Assembly (NCBI GenBank): GCA_016110215.1 | Contig: JADWQD010000015.1 | Location: forward strand, 186,001-250,000 | DNA length: 64,000 nt | Direction: 5' to 3' | DNA from: Capronia americana | Taxonomy: Eukaryota > Ascomycota > Eurotiomycetes > Chaetothyriales > Herpotrichiellaceae | Shown: piece by piece, positions 32,478-43,527 of the stretch | Layout: every line of letters starts with the position of its first letter | Position numbering within the stretch: position 1 is the first letter of the stretch | Position numbers and translations under genes: made by a program | The notes under the pieces: generated by a model | The model's database searches: none | What the model was told of the DNA's origin: nothing | The model's input: only the letters and a program-made list of their open reading frames with translations

Positions 32478-32994
32478 GCCGTGAATATGGCGCAATTGAC
32501 GCAGGTCATTCGCTTACGATCTTGAACTTTCGAAAACATATGCCCTGAAACAGTTGAAAGAGTTCGAAACAGTCTTGCGCGCATATGCAGAGTTCGGCTT
32601 GAGCGCGTGGTCGCTACCCAGCCCCCGAATTTCAGCCAATCATGTGCTGTTAGGCTGTCCCAGCCTCGCGGTTGCCAAGGCTGCGCGCTGAGGTTGCGGA
32701 CTGTTTTCGACCATGTCCAGAACCCCAACCTCCTCATCAATGAATGCATCAACACCACATTACCGCGCACATGCACACAATGTCCGCGCACAGATCCTTG
32801 ACGATAACCAACCTCTGCGTTTCCGCCCTGATATGCATAGGTACATGTCAGAGTACTTTTCCTTGCCATGTGTTTCTTCCTCTTCTGCTAACAACAAACT
32901 CTGGTTTTCACATCAAGTCTCGCCTACCATTCCAACGCAGATCTGCTTCTTCTTGATTGTGTTGTGCTATTTCCGATTGACTCTTCTAGGCAAG
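32478..32994. other. Intergenic region upstream of the secreted Ser/Thr-rich protein
   Basis: 517 bp. The frame of the downstream protein stays open back to 32713 but that stretch has no signal peptide or domain and precedes a clear signal-peptide ATG. A pyrimidine-rich tract at 32850-32990 is typical of a fungal core promoter. Confidence 0.45.
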
Positions 32995-33738
32995 ATGAAG
33001 TCAAGCACAGCATACAGTGCGCTAATCACGTCGTCATTACTGCTCCTCACTACCGCTCGACCAGTTATCCCCGGCCACATCGAGCGAAGAAAACCCGCCT
33101 CTTATTCCGTTGTTGCAGTAGGAGGTGGAACAACAGATGACGGTTCCCCAACAGCGACTGTGACCGACGCCATAACACACACAAAAACAGTGATGCAGAC
33201 TCAAGTCTCCACAATCGTTGTGACTGCGTCCGACAAGCCAACAACAATAGTCTTTACCGTGACGACTCCGTCGCCCATCACAGTCACCGACGAATCGCCC
33301 GGCTCGACAGCTACAGAGATAGTGTCTGTAACGACGGAGGCGCCCACACCAAGTCAACAGTCTCCTTCAGATTCACCGGCGCCAGTCACCGCAACGGAAA
33401 CACCAGCTCCAGCTCCTGCCACAGTTACGGTGACGCAATCACTACCCGCAACGAAACCATACGATGATGGGCAGTGGCATACCTGGTATTACTATACCGT
33501 GAGCTCGGAATCTCCCACCTCTCCATCGAACACGGAGTCGACTTCACAATGGAGTTGGACGCCTACAACCACAACACCTTCCACTTCAAGCACAGAATCG
33601 AGTTGGACGACGTCCACAGCAACAACCAGTTCGGGGTGGAATAATGAGTGGGTGTGGACTTCGAGTTCAGCTTTCGGATCACCAACAACAACATTCGACT
33701 CGGGATTCTGGCATAAGCCTGCCTGGACAGCTGTGTGA
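32995..33738 (+). CDS. Secreted Ser/Thr-rich cell-surface protein
   Basis: Intronless, 247 residues. The start at 32995 is chosen because MKSSTAYSALITSSLLLLTT is a clear signal peptide. A possible Kex2-like basic site (ERRK) follows about residue 30. The mature protein is more than half Thr, Ser, Val and Pro (TVTDAITHTKTVMQT, TEAPTPSQQSPSD) and should be heavily O-mannosylated and wall-associated. The C-terminal part has repeated Trp-containing blocks (DDGQWHTWYYYTVSSE, TSQWSWTPTTT, GWNNEWVWTSSSAFG, DSGFWHKPAW). No GPI-anchor signal is present: the end WHKPAWTAV is not hydrophobic enough. No enzymatic domain. The spaced aromatic motifs in a Ser/Thr-rich background might bind wall glycans (inference). 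Confidence 0.78.
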   Translation: MKSSTAYSALITSSLLLLTTARPVIPGHIERRKPASYSVVAVGGGTTDDGSPTATVTDAITHTKTVMQTQVSTIVVTASDKPTTIVFTVTTPSPITVTDESPGSTATEIVSVTTEAPTPSQQSPSDSPAPVTATETPAPAPATVTVTQSLPATKPYDDGQWHTWYYYTVSSESPTSPSNTESTSQWSWTPTTTTPSTSSTESSWTTSTATTSSGWNNEWVWTSSSAFGSPTTTFDSGFWHKPAWTAV

Positions 33739-34197
33739 GCCCAGAGAGACGCCAGCAATCTGTATCATCAGGGCGGAAAGGAATGATTTTTTGCGGAGGT
33801 GGGATGGGATTCAAAACTAGCGCGGCGTTGGTGGTCTTTTGATAGATCTCATGGCAAAGATGAGAGTACGAGGCAACAGCCCAAATAGATGTACACAATA
33901 ATTATTATAAAGTGTTCCGCGAATGACAGGGATAATGGTGCTGGGGAACGTCTCGTGCTCAATTTCTTGCCAAGCCACATCCGCCGGCAGGTTCCTTCCC
34001 AACTCAATGCAGTATCGCGAAGTCCGTTAAACGGTGCCTAGCAATTCTGCCATAGACATCTCCTCTACACCATTACTCACCTTGAGCGGTTGGCAACATC
34101 GGAGGCCTGACATTTGTAGCCCGTCACCTTTTCCGGTTGAGACTACGCGCCGTGCATCCTCGCTCACTGCTGGCTGCGAGTCGTTGACGCTGTCGCG
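33739..34197. other. Intergenic region before VPS35
   Basis: 459 bp between two plus-strand genes. An AT-rich stretch (about 33895-33915) likely belongs to the 3' flank. No regulatory motif was recognised in the VPS35 promoter. Confidence 0.45.
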
Positions 34198-37087
34198 ATG
34201 GCGGCACCATCGCCTTCCACGGCGGAGGACCAAGGACGGTTGCTCGAGGAAGCTCTGGGCGTCGTCCGGCAGCAGTCGCAACAGATGCGCAAATGTCTTG
34301 AGACGCCAGGGAAGCTCATGGACGCTCTGAAGTGCGGGTAAGAACACCACTCGACTCTATTCATGTCGGCTGCGCTGACATGCCGATGCAACGTTGTAGG
34401 TCGACACTGGTGTCTGAGCTGCGCACGCCTACCCTGGGCCCAAAGCAATACTACGAGCTCTACATGGCCGTCTTTGACGCTCTCCGATATCTGTCCGAAT
34501 ACCTCCGCGACTCGCATCCCGTCAATCACCTCGCAGACCTCTATGAACTTGTGCAATACGCAGGCAATATAATCCCCAGATTATACCTCATGATTACGGT
34601 GGGCACTGTCTACATGGGAGTCGAGGATGCACCGGTCAAAGAGATCATGAAAGACATGATGGAGATGAGTCGCGGCGTACAGCACCCTATTCGAGGCCTC
34701 TTCCTACGGTACTACCTCATGGGACAGGCACGAGATTATTTGCCGACGGGCAAAGATGATGGCCCGCAGGGCAACTTGCAAGACTCGATCAATTTTATCC
34801 TGACGAATTTCGTGGAGATGAACAAGCTGTGGGTGCGGTGGCAGCATCAGGGACATTCCCGGGAAAGAGAGCAAAGAACCCAGGAGCGGCGAGAGCTGGA
34901 ACTGCTGGTTGGCAGTAATTTGGTCAGATTGAGTCAACTGGTCGATTTGGAGACATACAAGGCTACCATCATTGCTCCACTGCTGGAACAGGTCGTTCAG
35001 TGTCGGGATGTTTTGGCTCAGGAGTATTTACTCGAAGGTAGGAAGATATTACTGAGGACCGGGATAGTGTTGACGGATACCCAGTCATTACCAAGGTGTT
35101 TCCCGACGAGTACCACCTCCACACCCTCGATCAGATGCTCTCGGCCATCGCCCGGTTGAACCCACATGTCGATATGAAGAAAATCGTGATAGGTCTGATG
35201 GATCGGCTATCCACCTACGCACAAAGGGAGTCTGCCGAAGGGGTTTCTGAAGAAGACAAGCGGAAGGCTGAAGAAGACGCTGCAATCCGCATGCTCGAAA
35301 AGATCGACTTAAACCAAGACTCGAAGCCAGCTCCTACAGTTGTCGAGCCAGACACCACCACCACGAACGGCACAGATCCAAAATCACCTACAGAAACCGA
35401 GACGGCCGACTCGCAAGCAGCAACCCTGGCCACTCCGACAACCCCCGCGGCTACAAATGGCGAGAAGGCGGCCGGTGATGGAGAGGTCAAGCTGTTCGAA
35501 ATCTTCTATGACCAAGTCGTTAGCCTTGTCAAGACGAGGGGCCTCCCGATTCAGGATACCATGGCTCTACTGACTTCGCTCGCGAACCTGGCACTGTATG
35601 TCAAAATGCACAATCTCGAGGTATCTGAGCTAACATACACAGGAACATCTATCCAGACCGGCTAGAGTATCTCGATCAAATACTTTCTTATGCTCGGGAG
35701 AAGGGCGCCGAATACATGGATTCTGCCGACCTCCATTCCGCCGCGACGCAAGCCAACATGCTCAACCTCCTCCTTTCACCTATTAGGACATATTTCTCCC
35801 TTTTTACAGCGCTGGCTCTTCCCAACTATCTCCCTCTTTACTCGTCGCAAACGTATGCCACTAGGCGGGCAGTTGCCGGAGAGGTGGCGAAAAATATTCT
35901 GCGAAATCGAATCTCGATCACCACTACACAGCACCTGGAAGGAGTCATGTCACTGCTGAAAGTCATTATTAAAGAGGGAATTCAACAGCCAGCCGGCTAT
36001 CCTGGATTGAACCGCCAACGGGGCGGCGAGTCGGACGAGACGGTGGAGGAGCAAGGCTGGCTTGCGAGGATAGTGCATTTCATCCATGGACCGGACAACG
36101 ACACGCAACTCAAGCTGCTGCAACAGGTTCGCAAGGCCTACGAGGCTGGTAATGAACGGATAAAATACACGACTCCGGCTATTATCACTGCGTCGTTAAA
36201 GCTTGCCAGGAAACTGAAGACCCGCGAGCACTTTGACGACAACTGGCAAAATCAGTCTTCGGCACTTTACCGATTCATGCACCAAACCCTGTCGCAACTC
36301 TACACCCGTGTCAATCCTGCCGCCGCAGAGCTGTGCCTTCGTCTGTTTGTTTCCTGCGGCCAAATTGCCGACCAGTGCGGCTTTGAAGAATTTGCGTATG
36401 AGTTTTTTGCGCAAGCGTTCACCATCTACGAAGACAGTATCAGCGACTCGAGGGCGCAGTTCCAGGCTGTTTGCATCATTGCTGGCGCATTGCAAATGTC
36501 AAGAGGATTCGGCAAGGAAAACTATGACACGCTTATCACGAAGGCTGCGCTGCATGGCAGCAAACTGTTGAAAAAGCCGGATCAATGCCGTGCAGTCTAC
36601 CTGGCCAGCCATCTCTGGTGGGGCACAGAGATTCCTGGACGGGAGGAAGACCCCAAGAATGTTAGTGGCAATCGAGGTGATCTGACTGGATGGAGTGCTG
36701 ACGTGCGAGAACAGTTCTACCGAGACGGCAAGCGGGTACTGGAGTGCCTGCAACGGGCATTGCGTGTTGCCGATGCTTGCATGGACACTGCTGTGTCCGT
36801 GGAACTGTTTGTTGAGATCCTAAACCGATATGTCTACTATTTCGATCAGCAGAACGAGACGGTACGTATCAGCGCACGCATCGATTGATGTGAAAGACTA
36901 ATGATTCGTGCAGGTTACGACCAAATATCTCAACGGCCTGATCGAGCTCATTCATTCGAACTTGTCAACCACCAACTCGGAGGGCAATGCTCAGTCACTG
37001 GAGAATCCTAAGCGCCATTTCTTCCGGACGCTCGAGTACATCAAATCACGGGATTATGAGGGTGTGGTTACCGAGGCGAGACAGTGA
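34198..37087 (+). CDS. VPS35: Retromer subunit VPS35
   Basis: Five exons give 893 residues: 34198-34337, 34400-35037, 35085-35595, 35643-36861 and 36914-37087. Introns are 47-62 bp with donors GTAAGA, GTAGGA, GTATGT and GTACGT. The N-terminus (EDQGRLLEEALGVVRQQSQQ) leads to STLVSELRTPTLGPKQYYEL. The highly conserved PRLYLMITVGTVYM, then PIRGLFLRYYL in the VPS26-binding region, identify VPS35. An alpha-solenoid follows (VITKVFPDEYHLHTLDQML; YPDRLEYLDQILSYA) up to FDQQNETVTTKYLNGLIELI and the C-terminal HFFRTLEYIKSRDYEGV, which contacts VPS29. A disordered acidic Thr-rich loop (about 310-360) is inserted, as in other moulds. The protein is the scaffold for endosome-to-Golgi recycling. Confidence 0.96.
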
Positions 37088-37532
37088 TAATCGGGGATGC
37101 TGAATGCTTGAATCTGCATTGCAGAATCCCTTTAGGCATAATGTCAACCGCCTTTTGCAAGGCTGATTCTGCTACACCTGTGCTTGCTGCAGGAGGCGGC
37201 TTTCGTGTCCATATATTCGTGTTTTCCAGCCCGCAGACAGACGTGATCTGACGGTGCTTTTGGACGGTCTCAAAACATAATACGATAGCACAGTGAGCGC
37301 CTCGTGCCTTGTATCATTTTTGGACGTGTTGGAGTCATAGAAGTCAGGACTGCACGCCTATTGAGCGAGCGTGCGGCCGCACTGTCTATAGAGCGCGTGA
37401 ATGGCAATCCGAGAGGAAGGCAGAACAAGGGCAGATAAAGCAGCAGTTGGAAGACATGAGACCGACCTCGTGTCCAAAGGCCGCCACGATTGGTATTCGA
37501 GAGACTGGCTGAACCCTGCTACTGTAAACCCA
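37088..37532. other. Intergenic region between convergent genes
   Basis: 445 bp between the VPS35 stop and the peroxidase stop. No ORF or repeat worth reporting was seen. Confidence 0.45.
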
Positions 37533-38372
37533 TCAGAGACGGAGGCCCATGACCGCCTTGACCTTTCTCACGCTGCTGGCCAGTTCCAAAAACCCCAGAG
37601 TCCAGAGCCACCGCTTCCTCCAGCCTTCCCTGACAGGCAGCCTCTCCTCCTGGAAGAAGGCCCTCGCATAGTCGCACGGGATGCTCTTGCCATTACCGAA
37701 CACATCAAGCACCAGGGCGATCTCGGTGCAACCAATGCCGTGCTCTTGAGCCCCATACTTCAATCCCGGATTGTCGTCCAGTTGCCGTTGAATGCGCCGT
37801 TTTCTGAACGCGGCCAAGTCTTCCATGGTGAGAACTTTGCCATCCGCGGAGCTTGCCAGGAGATCTTGGACCAGATCCGGTTGGAGAGCGACGCTGCCTT
37901 GGTCCTGTTGGCGGTCGCGGCGAGTCAGCGAGATGTCGTGCTCGACCACTCCGGGAATGGCAAGCTGGCTGAGATCGAGGACTTTCTTGCCCTTAGCGTC
38001 GACCTGGCCTCGTCTGCGCATGCCGAATGCCGCCATGATGATCCAGGGGTTCCGAATCAGGGCCCAGAGACGTGCCAGCAACGAGGGCTGCTTTCGTAAA
38101 TGAGCGGTCTTGGGGTCCTGGTGCTCGTTGAAAATGGGCTGGGCGAAGATCGTGCCGAGTGCTCTCGAGAGGCCGATCTCGTTCATTGCTGCGTTGAGTT
38201 GGCTGGCGGGGATGTTGCGGCCGTCGCGGTTGATGTAGCCGTGATTTGCGAGCGAGTTGATCAGCGGACACGGGCTCCGCAGGTCGCTGGGTCCCGAATG
38301 AACGTATGTACCTCTTGGGAGACTCGAGGAGAGCAGCGGTGTGCTTTCGGAGGTGGAAGCGGCGTCGCCCAT
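37533..38372 (-). CDS. Heme-thiolate peroxidase (chloroperoxidase family)
   Basis: Intronless, 279 residues; the first in-frame ATG is at 38372. The heme-thiolate signature is explicit: SPCPLINSLANHGYINRDG holds the PCP motif whose Cys is the axial heme ligand. VVEHDISLTRRD holds the EHD motif (Glu acid-base with His), which is the chloroperoxidase type rather than the EGD type of unspecific peroxygenases. There is no signal peptide at the N-terminus (MGDAASTSESTPLLSSS), so the enzyme is probably intracellular. Family members oxidise, peroxygenate or halogenate small substrates with hydrogen peroxide, and intracellular versions occur in secondary-metabolite pathways. It is divergent from the dioxygenase-P450 fusion with about 675 bp between the ATGs, suggesting shared regulation and perhaps chemistry on fatty-acid hydroperoxides (inference). 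Confidence 0.9.
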   Translation of the reverse strand: MGDAASTSESTPLLSSSLPRGTYVHSGPSDLRSPCPLINSLANHGYINRDGRNIPASQLNAAMNEIGLSRALGTIFAQPIFNEHQDPKTAHLRKQPSLLARLWALIRNPWIIMAAFGMRRRGQVDAKGKKVLDLSQLAIPGVVEHDISLTRRDRQQDQGSVALQPDLVQDLLASSADGKVLTMEDLAAFRKRRIQRQLDDNPGLKYGAQEHGIGCTEIALVLDVFGNGKSIPCDYARAFFQEERLPVREGWRKRWLWTLGFLELASSVRKVKAVMGLRL

Positions 38373-39047
38373 GGTGTGCGGAAGGGTCACAAATCTTCGA
38401 TGCAAGAGTCCAAACCTTCAATGCGAGAGTCCAGAGCAGTTCAAGTCGAACAGCAGAGTACTGTAGCTGGTTTTCAGAGTCGACGCAAGACCAACAGCCC
38501 ATACGATAATTACCCAGACTCGTACTCATCCTTCAGCTCCACCAGCAGCGGATTTGGTTTCACGACGTGCATGATTGGCAACCGCAGAATCACGTACACA
38601 GAGGGGACGTCTACATCGGGCTACGCGAAGATTTGACAGCAAGCAGATCCCGAAAGAGACATGAAGCGTGCATGAGCTGAAATGCGGAGAGCGGATCAGG
38701 GCGTCGAGCTGCACCGGTTCAGCAACGGCGCCCCGCTACAAGCAGCCTTTTATGTCAACGTCCGAGACCTTGTGCCAATAACGTGCTCGTGCTTTCGAAT
38801 GCAGCCGTTCGAAGGGACTGCACGACCAGCAGGCTCGCATTTGGCTGCCGCAGCGTGCAGGTCACTCCAATGAAGGGCGACATGTCTGAGTTTGAGTCTC
38901 TGGACTTGCGAGTCTCGACGCAAGCCACTGTTGACGCACAGCAATGATGGGGATCCCGAGCATGTGTGAACATACATCTACATGGAATCTCCCTCCCTGG
39001 CCATCTGGTACTCCTGCTACGCTCCGCCGCAGCCAGTCTCCCTCAGC
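38373..39047. promoter_or_regulatory. Divergent promoter between peroxidase and dioxygenase-P450 genes
   Basis: Two near-identical 17-bp elements (TTCGATGCAAGAGTCCA at 38396-38412 and TTCAATGCGAGAGTCCA at 38417-38433) lie about 21 bp apart, close to the peroxidase ATG. Further GAGTCTC-type sequences occur at 38885-38930. Such spacing, two helical turns, suits binding by a dimeric factor. No TATA box was recognised. Confidence 0.45.
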
Positions 39048-42000
39048 ATGCCGGCCATCAGACAGACGAATGGCACGGCCAGCCCCAACGGCCACCCTGT
39101 GTCACTTGGCAAGTTGCAGGATGAGCTGCTTCAACTCAATCTCGAGATGAAAAATCTGAAGTATGACGACAAGTATGCCAGATACCACGGCGACAAGCTT
39201 ATCGGCGTAAGTTGGGCTGCTTACTCAAGCCATTGCAGCGATTGATCAGACTGCAGGACAAAGTTGCCCGCAAAGGATTCATCGCGAACTGGGAGAATTC
39301 GGTGGATGATTTCCGTCGCATCCTCAGCTTCAAAAATGTGCCGGCCATTGGGAAAGTGGTAGGCAAGCTTCTTGCTGGCCACGGCCTCGACGTGAGTAGC
39401 TATTAGCTCGCCACTGGCTATCCCCGGGCTTGTCTTGGATGTTGATGCTCGTGGACTAGATGAAAGCCGGAGCGTCGCTGGTGGGAGCACTGTCCGACGA
39501 CAGCAACAGACGCAAGGCACTCATTGAGAGCCAAGTCAAAGTGAAATACGACAAAATGCTTCATCCTCCTCTGACCTACCTCGGAGATGCGTTCCAGTAT
39601 CGTCAAGCAGACGGCAAGTTTAACAACGTGCTCAATCCCCATCTTGGTCAAGCTGGCGCCCCCTATGCCAAAACTGTCCCGTCCAAGACGCATCCGTTGG
39701 GGGCACTTCCTGACCCGGGTGATCTCTTCGACCGACTAATGGCCAGGCAAGAAGGTGGTCGGAACAGTCAGTCTGGACTCTCGGCGATGCTAATCTACCA
39801 TGCCACCATCATCATTCACGATATCTTTCGAACCAACGACAACGACAAGAATATCTCAGACAGCTCGTCTTACCTTGACCTATCCCCATTGTATGGCTAT
39901 ACGATGGAGATGCAGAAAAAGGTCCGAGACGACAGATATAAGCTCGGCCTCCTGAAGCCAGACACATTCGCCGAGGACAGACTCTTACGGCAACCGCCAG
40001 GCGTGTGCATTTACCTGGTCATGTACAACCGGTACCACAACTACGCGGCCACTCAACTTCGACGTATCAACGAGAACGGACGGTTCAGCGTGCCTGATAA
40101 GTACCAAGGCACAAAGCTTGAAGCGGTGACAAGACGGTTCACCGGCTTGCTTAGAGTTGAGGGACTTGACGAGGATTGTCAGGCATACAATAAGGCTTGG
40201 AAAGACTATCAGGCCAAGGCGCCTCCATATGGTGCCGACGTGGTCAAATTGGCCACGGAATTGCAGCAGCTCGACCAAGACACCAAGCTCGATCCGGTCA
40301 CTAAGGAACAGAGAAAGCAGGCTGCACGGAAAAAGGCAAAGCAGCGAGATGCTGAGGCCATGGAGGAGTTCCAGAGCTCGAAGGAGGCCGCCGAACTCGA
40401 GAAGCGTGCCAAAGCTCTGGAAGCCCACATCAATCGAGCCAAGGACAATCTTAAACTGGAGGCTTTCCAAAAGTTCGACGAAGACCGTCGCAAGTTCGAA
40501 GCCGGATACGACGCGGCCTGGGATAAGCTCGACGATGATCTGTTCAACACCGCGCGTCTGATCACCTGCGGTTTGTACATACAGATCTCCATCCACGACT
40601 ACCTGCGGGCTTTGATGGGATTCCATCAGTACAACACGAACTTCACCTTGGATCCTCGCATAGACATCGACCACAAGAATGTTTCCCGCGGAATCGGAAA
40701 CCAAGTCACGGTCGAGTTTAATTTGTTATACCGGTTCCATTGCGCCATCACGCAGAAGGACGAGGCCTACACAGAGGCCTTCCTGCATGACAAGCTGCAT
40801 TTTGATGACCCAAAGAACATTCCACTGGACAAGTTCATCAGCACGATGGCGGCCGCCACAGGCTACTCGAATGCCTATAAAGTCGAGCCTTGGGAGATCA
40901 CGTTCGGCCTTGATCATAAGCCGGAGCTCAACTTCCAGCGAAATCCCGTCACTGGTCTGTTCGACGACCAGCAAATGATGGGTGCTCTCACTTCTGCAAT
41001 GGACGACCCGATCTCCAACTTCGGACCTCGAAACATTCCACAGTGCTTGAAGCCGGTGGAAATCATGGGAATCATGCAAGCACGCAAGTGGGAGGTTGGC
41101 ACGCTGAACGACTTCCGAGATTTCTTCGGCATGCCGAGACACGAGACCTTCGAAAGCGTCACCGGTAACATTGAGATTCAGAATGCCCTGCGAGATCTGT
41201 ACGATCACCCGGACAAGATTGAACTCTACCCCGGCATCTTCTGTGAGTCGGACGAAAATATGGGACTCGATCCCGGACCCAGCGACGTCGATTCGGCTCT
41301 GTGGGCTGCCATCTTCTCCGACGCCATCACCCTTGTCCGCTCGGATCGCTTCTACACGGTGGACTGGAACACCAATTCCTTGACGTCCTGGGGCATGAAG
41401 GAGGTTACGGAAGACAACGATGTCTGCAAGAGCTCGGTCTTTCATCGCCTCCTGCAGCGAGCTTTTCCGGGCTGGTTTCCGTACGACTCGGTACGGTTCT
41501 TCCACCCATTCTACACGGCCCAGCAGAACGCACTGTTTGCCCAACAGCAGGGGTACGCCTCCGAGTTCAGGTTCAAACCTGAAGGCGTTGACGAGGTGTC
41601 TGGGACGCCCCTCTTTGATGTGACAGGGTCAATGCCGCAAAAACCGTGGAAGCCGGTGTACCTGGCCGACGTCGACCGCATCTCGATTGTCTTGAAAGAC
41701 GAAACCGGAGATTTTATGCATCCTGCGCTGAGAGATCTGGCCAATTTCCCTCCCGAGATCCAAGAGGTCTTGAAATCGAGAAAATCCAAAGGCACGAAGA
41801 AGACGAATCCAGCAGACCGTGTGCACGAAGACACAACAGCCATCATGAATTACTTTACGGATATTATGCACTATATTGTCAAACGGGAGTCGATCACGAT
41901 GAACAGTGCGACATATCAACTCGATGCCGCCAGAGAGTAAGTGAGGTGTGGCCACCTCGCCCTCCAACGTACTGACGGTGAAACAGTTTTGCTATACCCG

Positions 42001-43527
42001 TCACTACCAGATATGTTGCGGATTTCTTAGGTTTTGGACACCTGATCCGCAGTGAAGATAACCCCAGAGCACCTCACTCAGAGAACGAGATTTACCAGCA
42101 TATCACGAATTGTCATGTTTTTCTGTCGTATAACGCCGATGAGACCAAGCTGTTAAAGCGACGCAAGGCATTCCGATCGTCGATGCTGTTCCTATACAAT
42201 CTGACTTTAGATGGCAACATCTACGAAGCAAGCAGGTGGAAAGTGTCACAGGCCTTGTTTGGAAGGAAGACGGACAACCCCATGATCAAGCTTGGTTTCG
42301 AAGTCGCGCAGCATGTGCTTCAGCACGAGAACAGCGCCGCCAGGGCTGCCGCGATCTTGGTGTTTGTTGGACTGCACACTGCTTATAACTCCGTACTTGC
42401 TGTGAGTGAGCTCTACGCAGACCGTATTTCAGTCTAACTGACTCTTGAGCGTAGTTCACATCGGTCCTCAACACCTTCGTGAAGGAGCTGTATGAACATG
42501 CAAACTCTGACGGAGCCTCTTCTACCAGTCCCACGTGGTTGGAGGTTCAGAGACTCGCCTTCAACGACGATGCCGACAGCTTCCAGAAGCTGACGAAACT
42601 TGTGTTGGATGCCGAGCGGACCAGCATCCGGCTACCGATCATTCGGACTGCGTTGAAAGACCGCGACTTCGGCACGTGGAAGGTGAAGAAGGGGGACACT
42701 ATAATCTTGGATATTGTATGTTCTGCGTTATCTTTCTCCACTGACTGATTCACTGACGTGGTTTTTTTTCGCAGTATCGGGCGAATGTCGAGGCAATGGA
42801 GACGGCCAGGGCAGTGGGCAAGCCACTGACCGACACTGATTTCCTGAACCACAAATCCAGCGTCACCGAGCAGTTCGCAGACTACGACCCGAAGCACCTC
42901 GCGGCCATGAGCGTCACCGCGATGATCAAGACGGTCGCGCAGATGAAGAACGCCCGCCGCGGCCACGACGCCCAAGGCCGCGTCAAGAAAGTCAACCTCG
43001 ACTCCTCGGCCGAGGGATACTCCAACTTCATGGCCCCGATGCGCATCACGAGGATCTCGAACCAAGTCAAGACGATCAGGGAGGACACCGACGCCATCTA
43101 CACCGACGACATCCTCCGCCCGGCCACGGACACGTACCTCACGGCCGAGTGGGACGAGTTCGTCCCCTTCCCGAATACGTGGAAGATCCGCTTCGATGGC
43201 TTCGGCAAGTCAGACTATAGTGGCGGCAGCAGCAGCGGTAGCAAGGACAAGGACAAGGACAAGAAGAAGCACCCGTTCGGGCTCCTCCGGCAGGCCAAGA
43301 TCGATGCCGACGCTCTAGCGGCCCCGCCGTTCTATCAGCCCCAGGGAGCGAGCCATCTCGGGGGTTCCTTCGCCGATGTTGCGTGCCTTTGTACCGCCTC
43401 GGGGAAGGAGTGTCAATGTAAAGAGAAGGCGAAGACGAAGGATGCGGACAAGGATGGAGCTCTAAAGGCCAAGTTGCCGGCCGAGCTTGAAGCGTCTATA
43501 TCAACGGGATGTGGTGTTGGTAAGTAA
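39048..43527 (+). CDS. Fatty-acid dioxygenase-P450 fusion (psi-factor-producing oxygenase, PpoC/10-DOX type), unusually long
   Basis: Six exons give 1399 residues: 39048-39206, 39257-39391, 39460-41936, 41987-42401, 42455-42715 and 42775-43527; introns are 50-68 bp. An earlier in-frame ATG at 38982 would add 22 residues. The animal-peroxidase-like domain has its distal His in IIIHDIFRTN (about 218), SSSYLDLSPLYG, and the catalytic Tyr and proximal His in NLLYRFH (about Y522, H525). So it should oxygenate C18 fatty acids to a hydroperoxide. The P450-like domain follows (about 800-1200), but the heme-thiolate loop (normally GPHxCLG) reads DYDPKHLAAM, with no Cys. The isomerase step is probably lost, as in PpoC-type enzymes. 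Two features are odd: a Lys/Glu/Ala-rich insertion of about 135 residues (roughly 318-455) and a C-terminal extension with a CxCx6CxC group. Confidence 0.9.

Noticed and set aside
39985..41544. 239- and 272-codon minus-strand frames inside the dioxygenase gene
   Set aside because: Antisense shadows of a well-supported coding exon.
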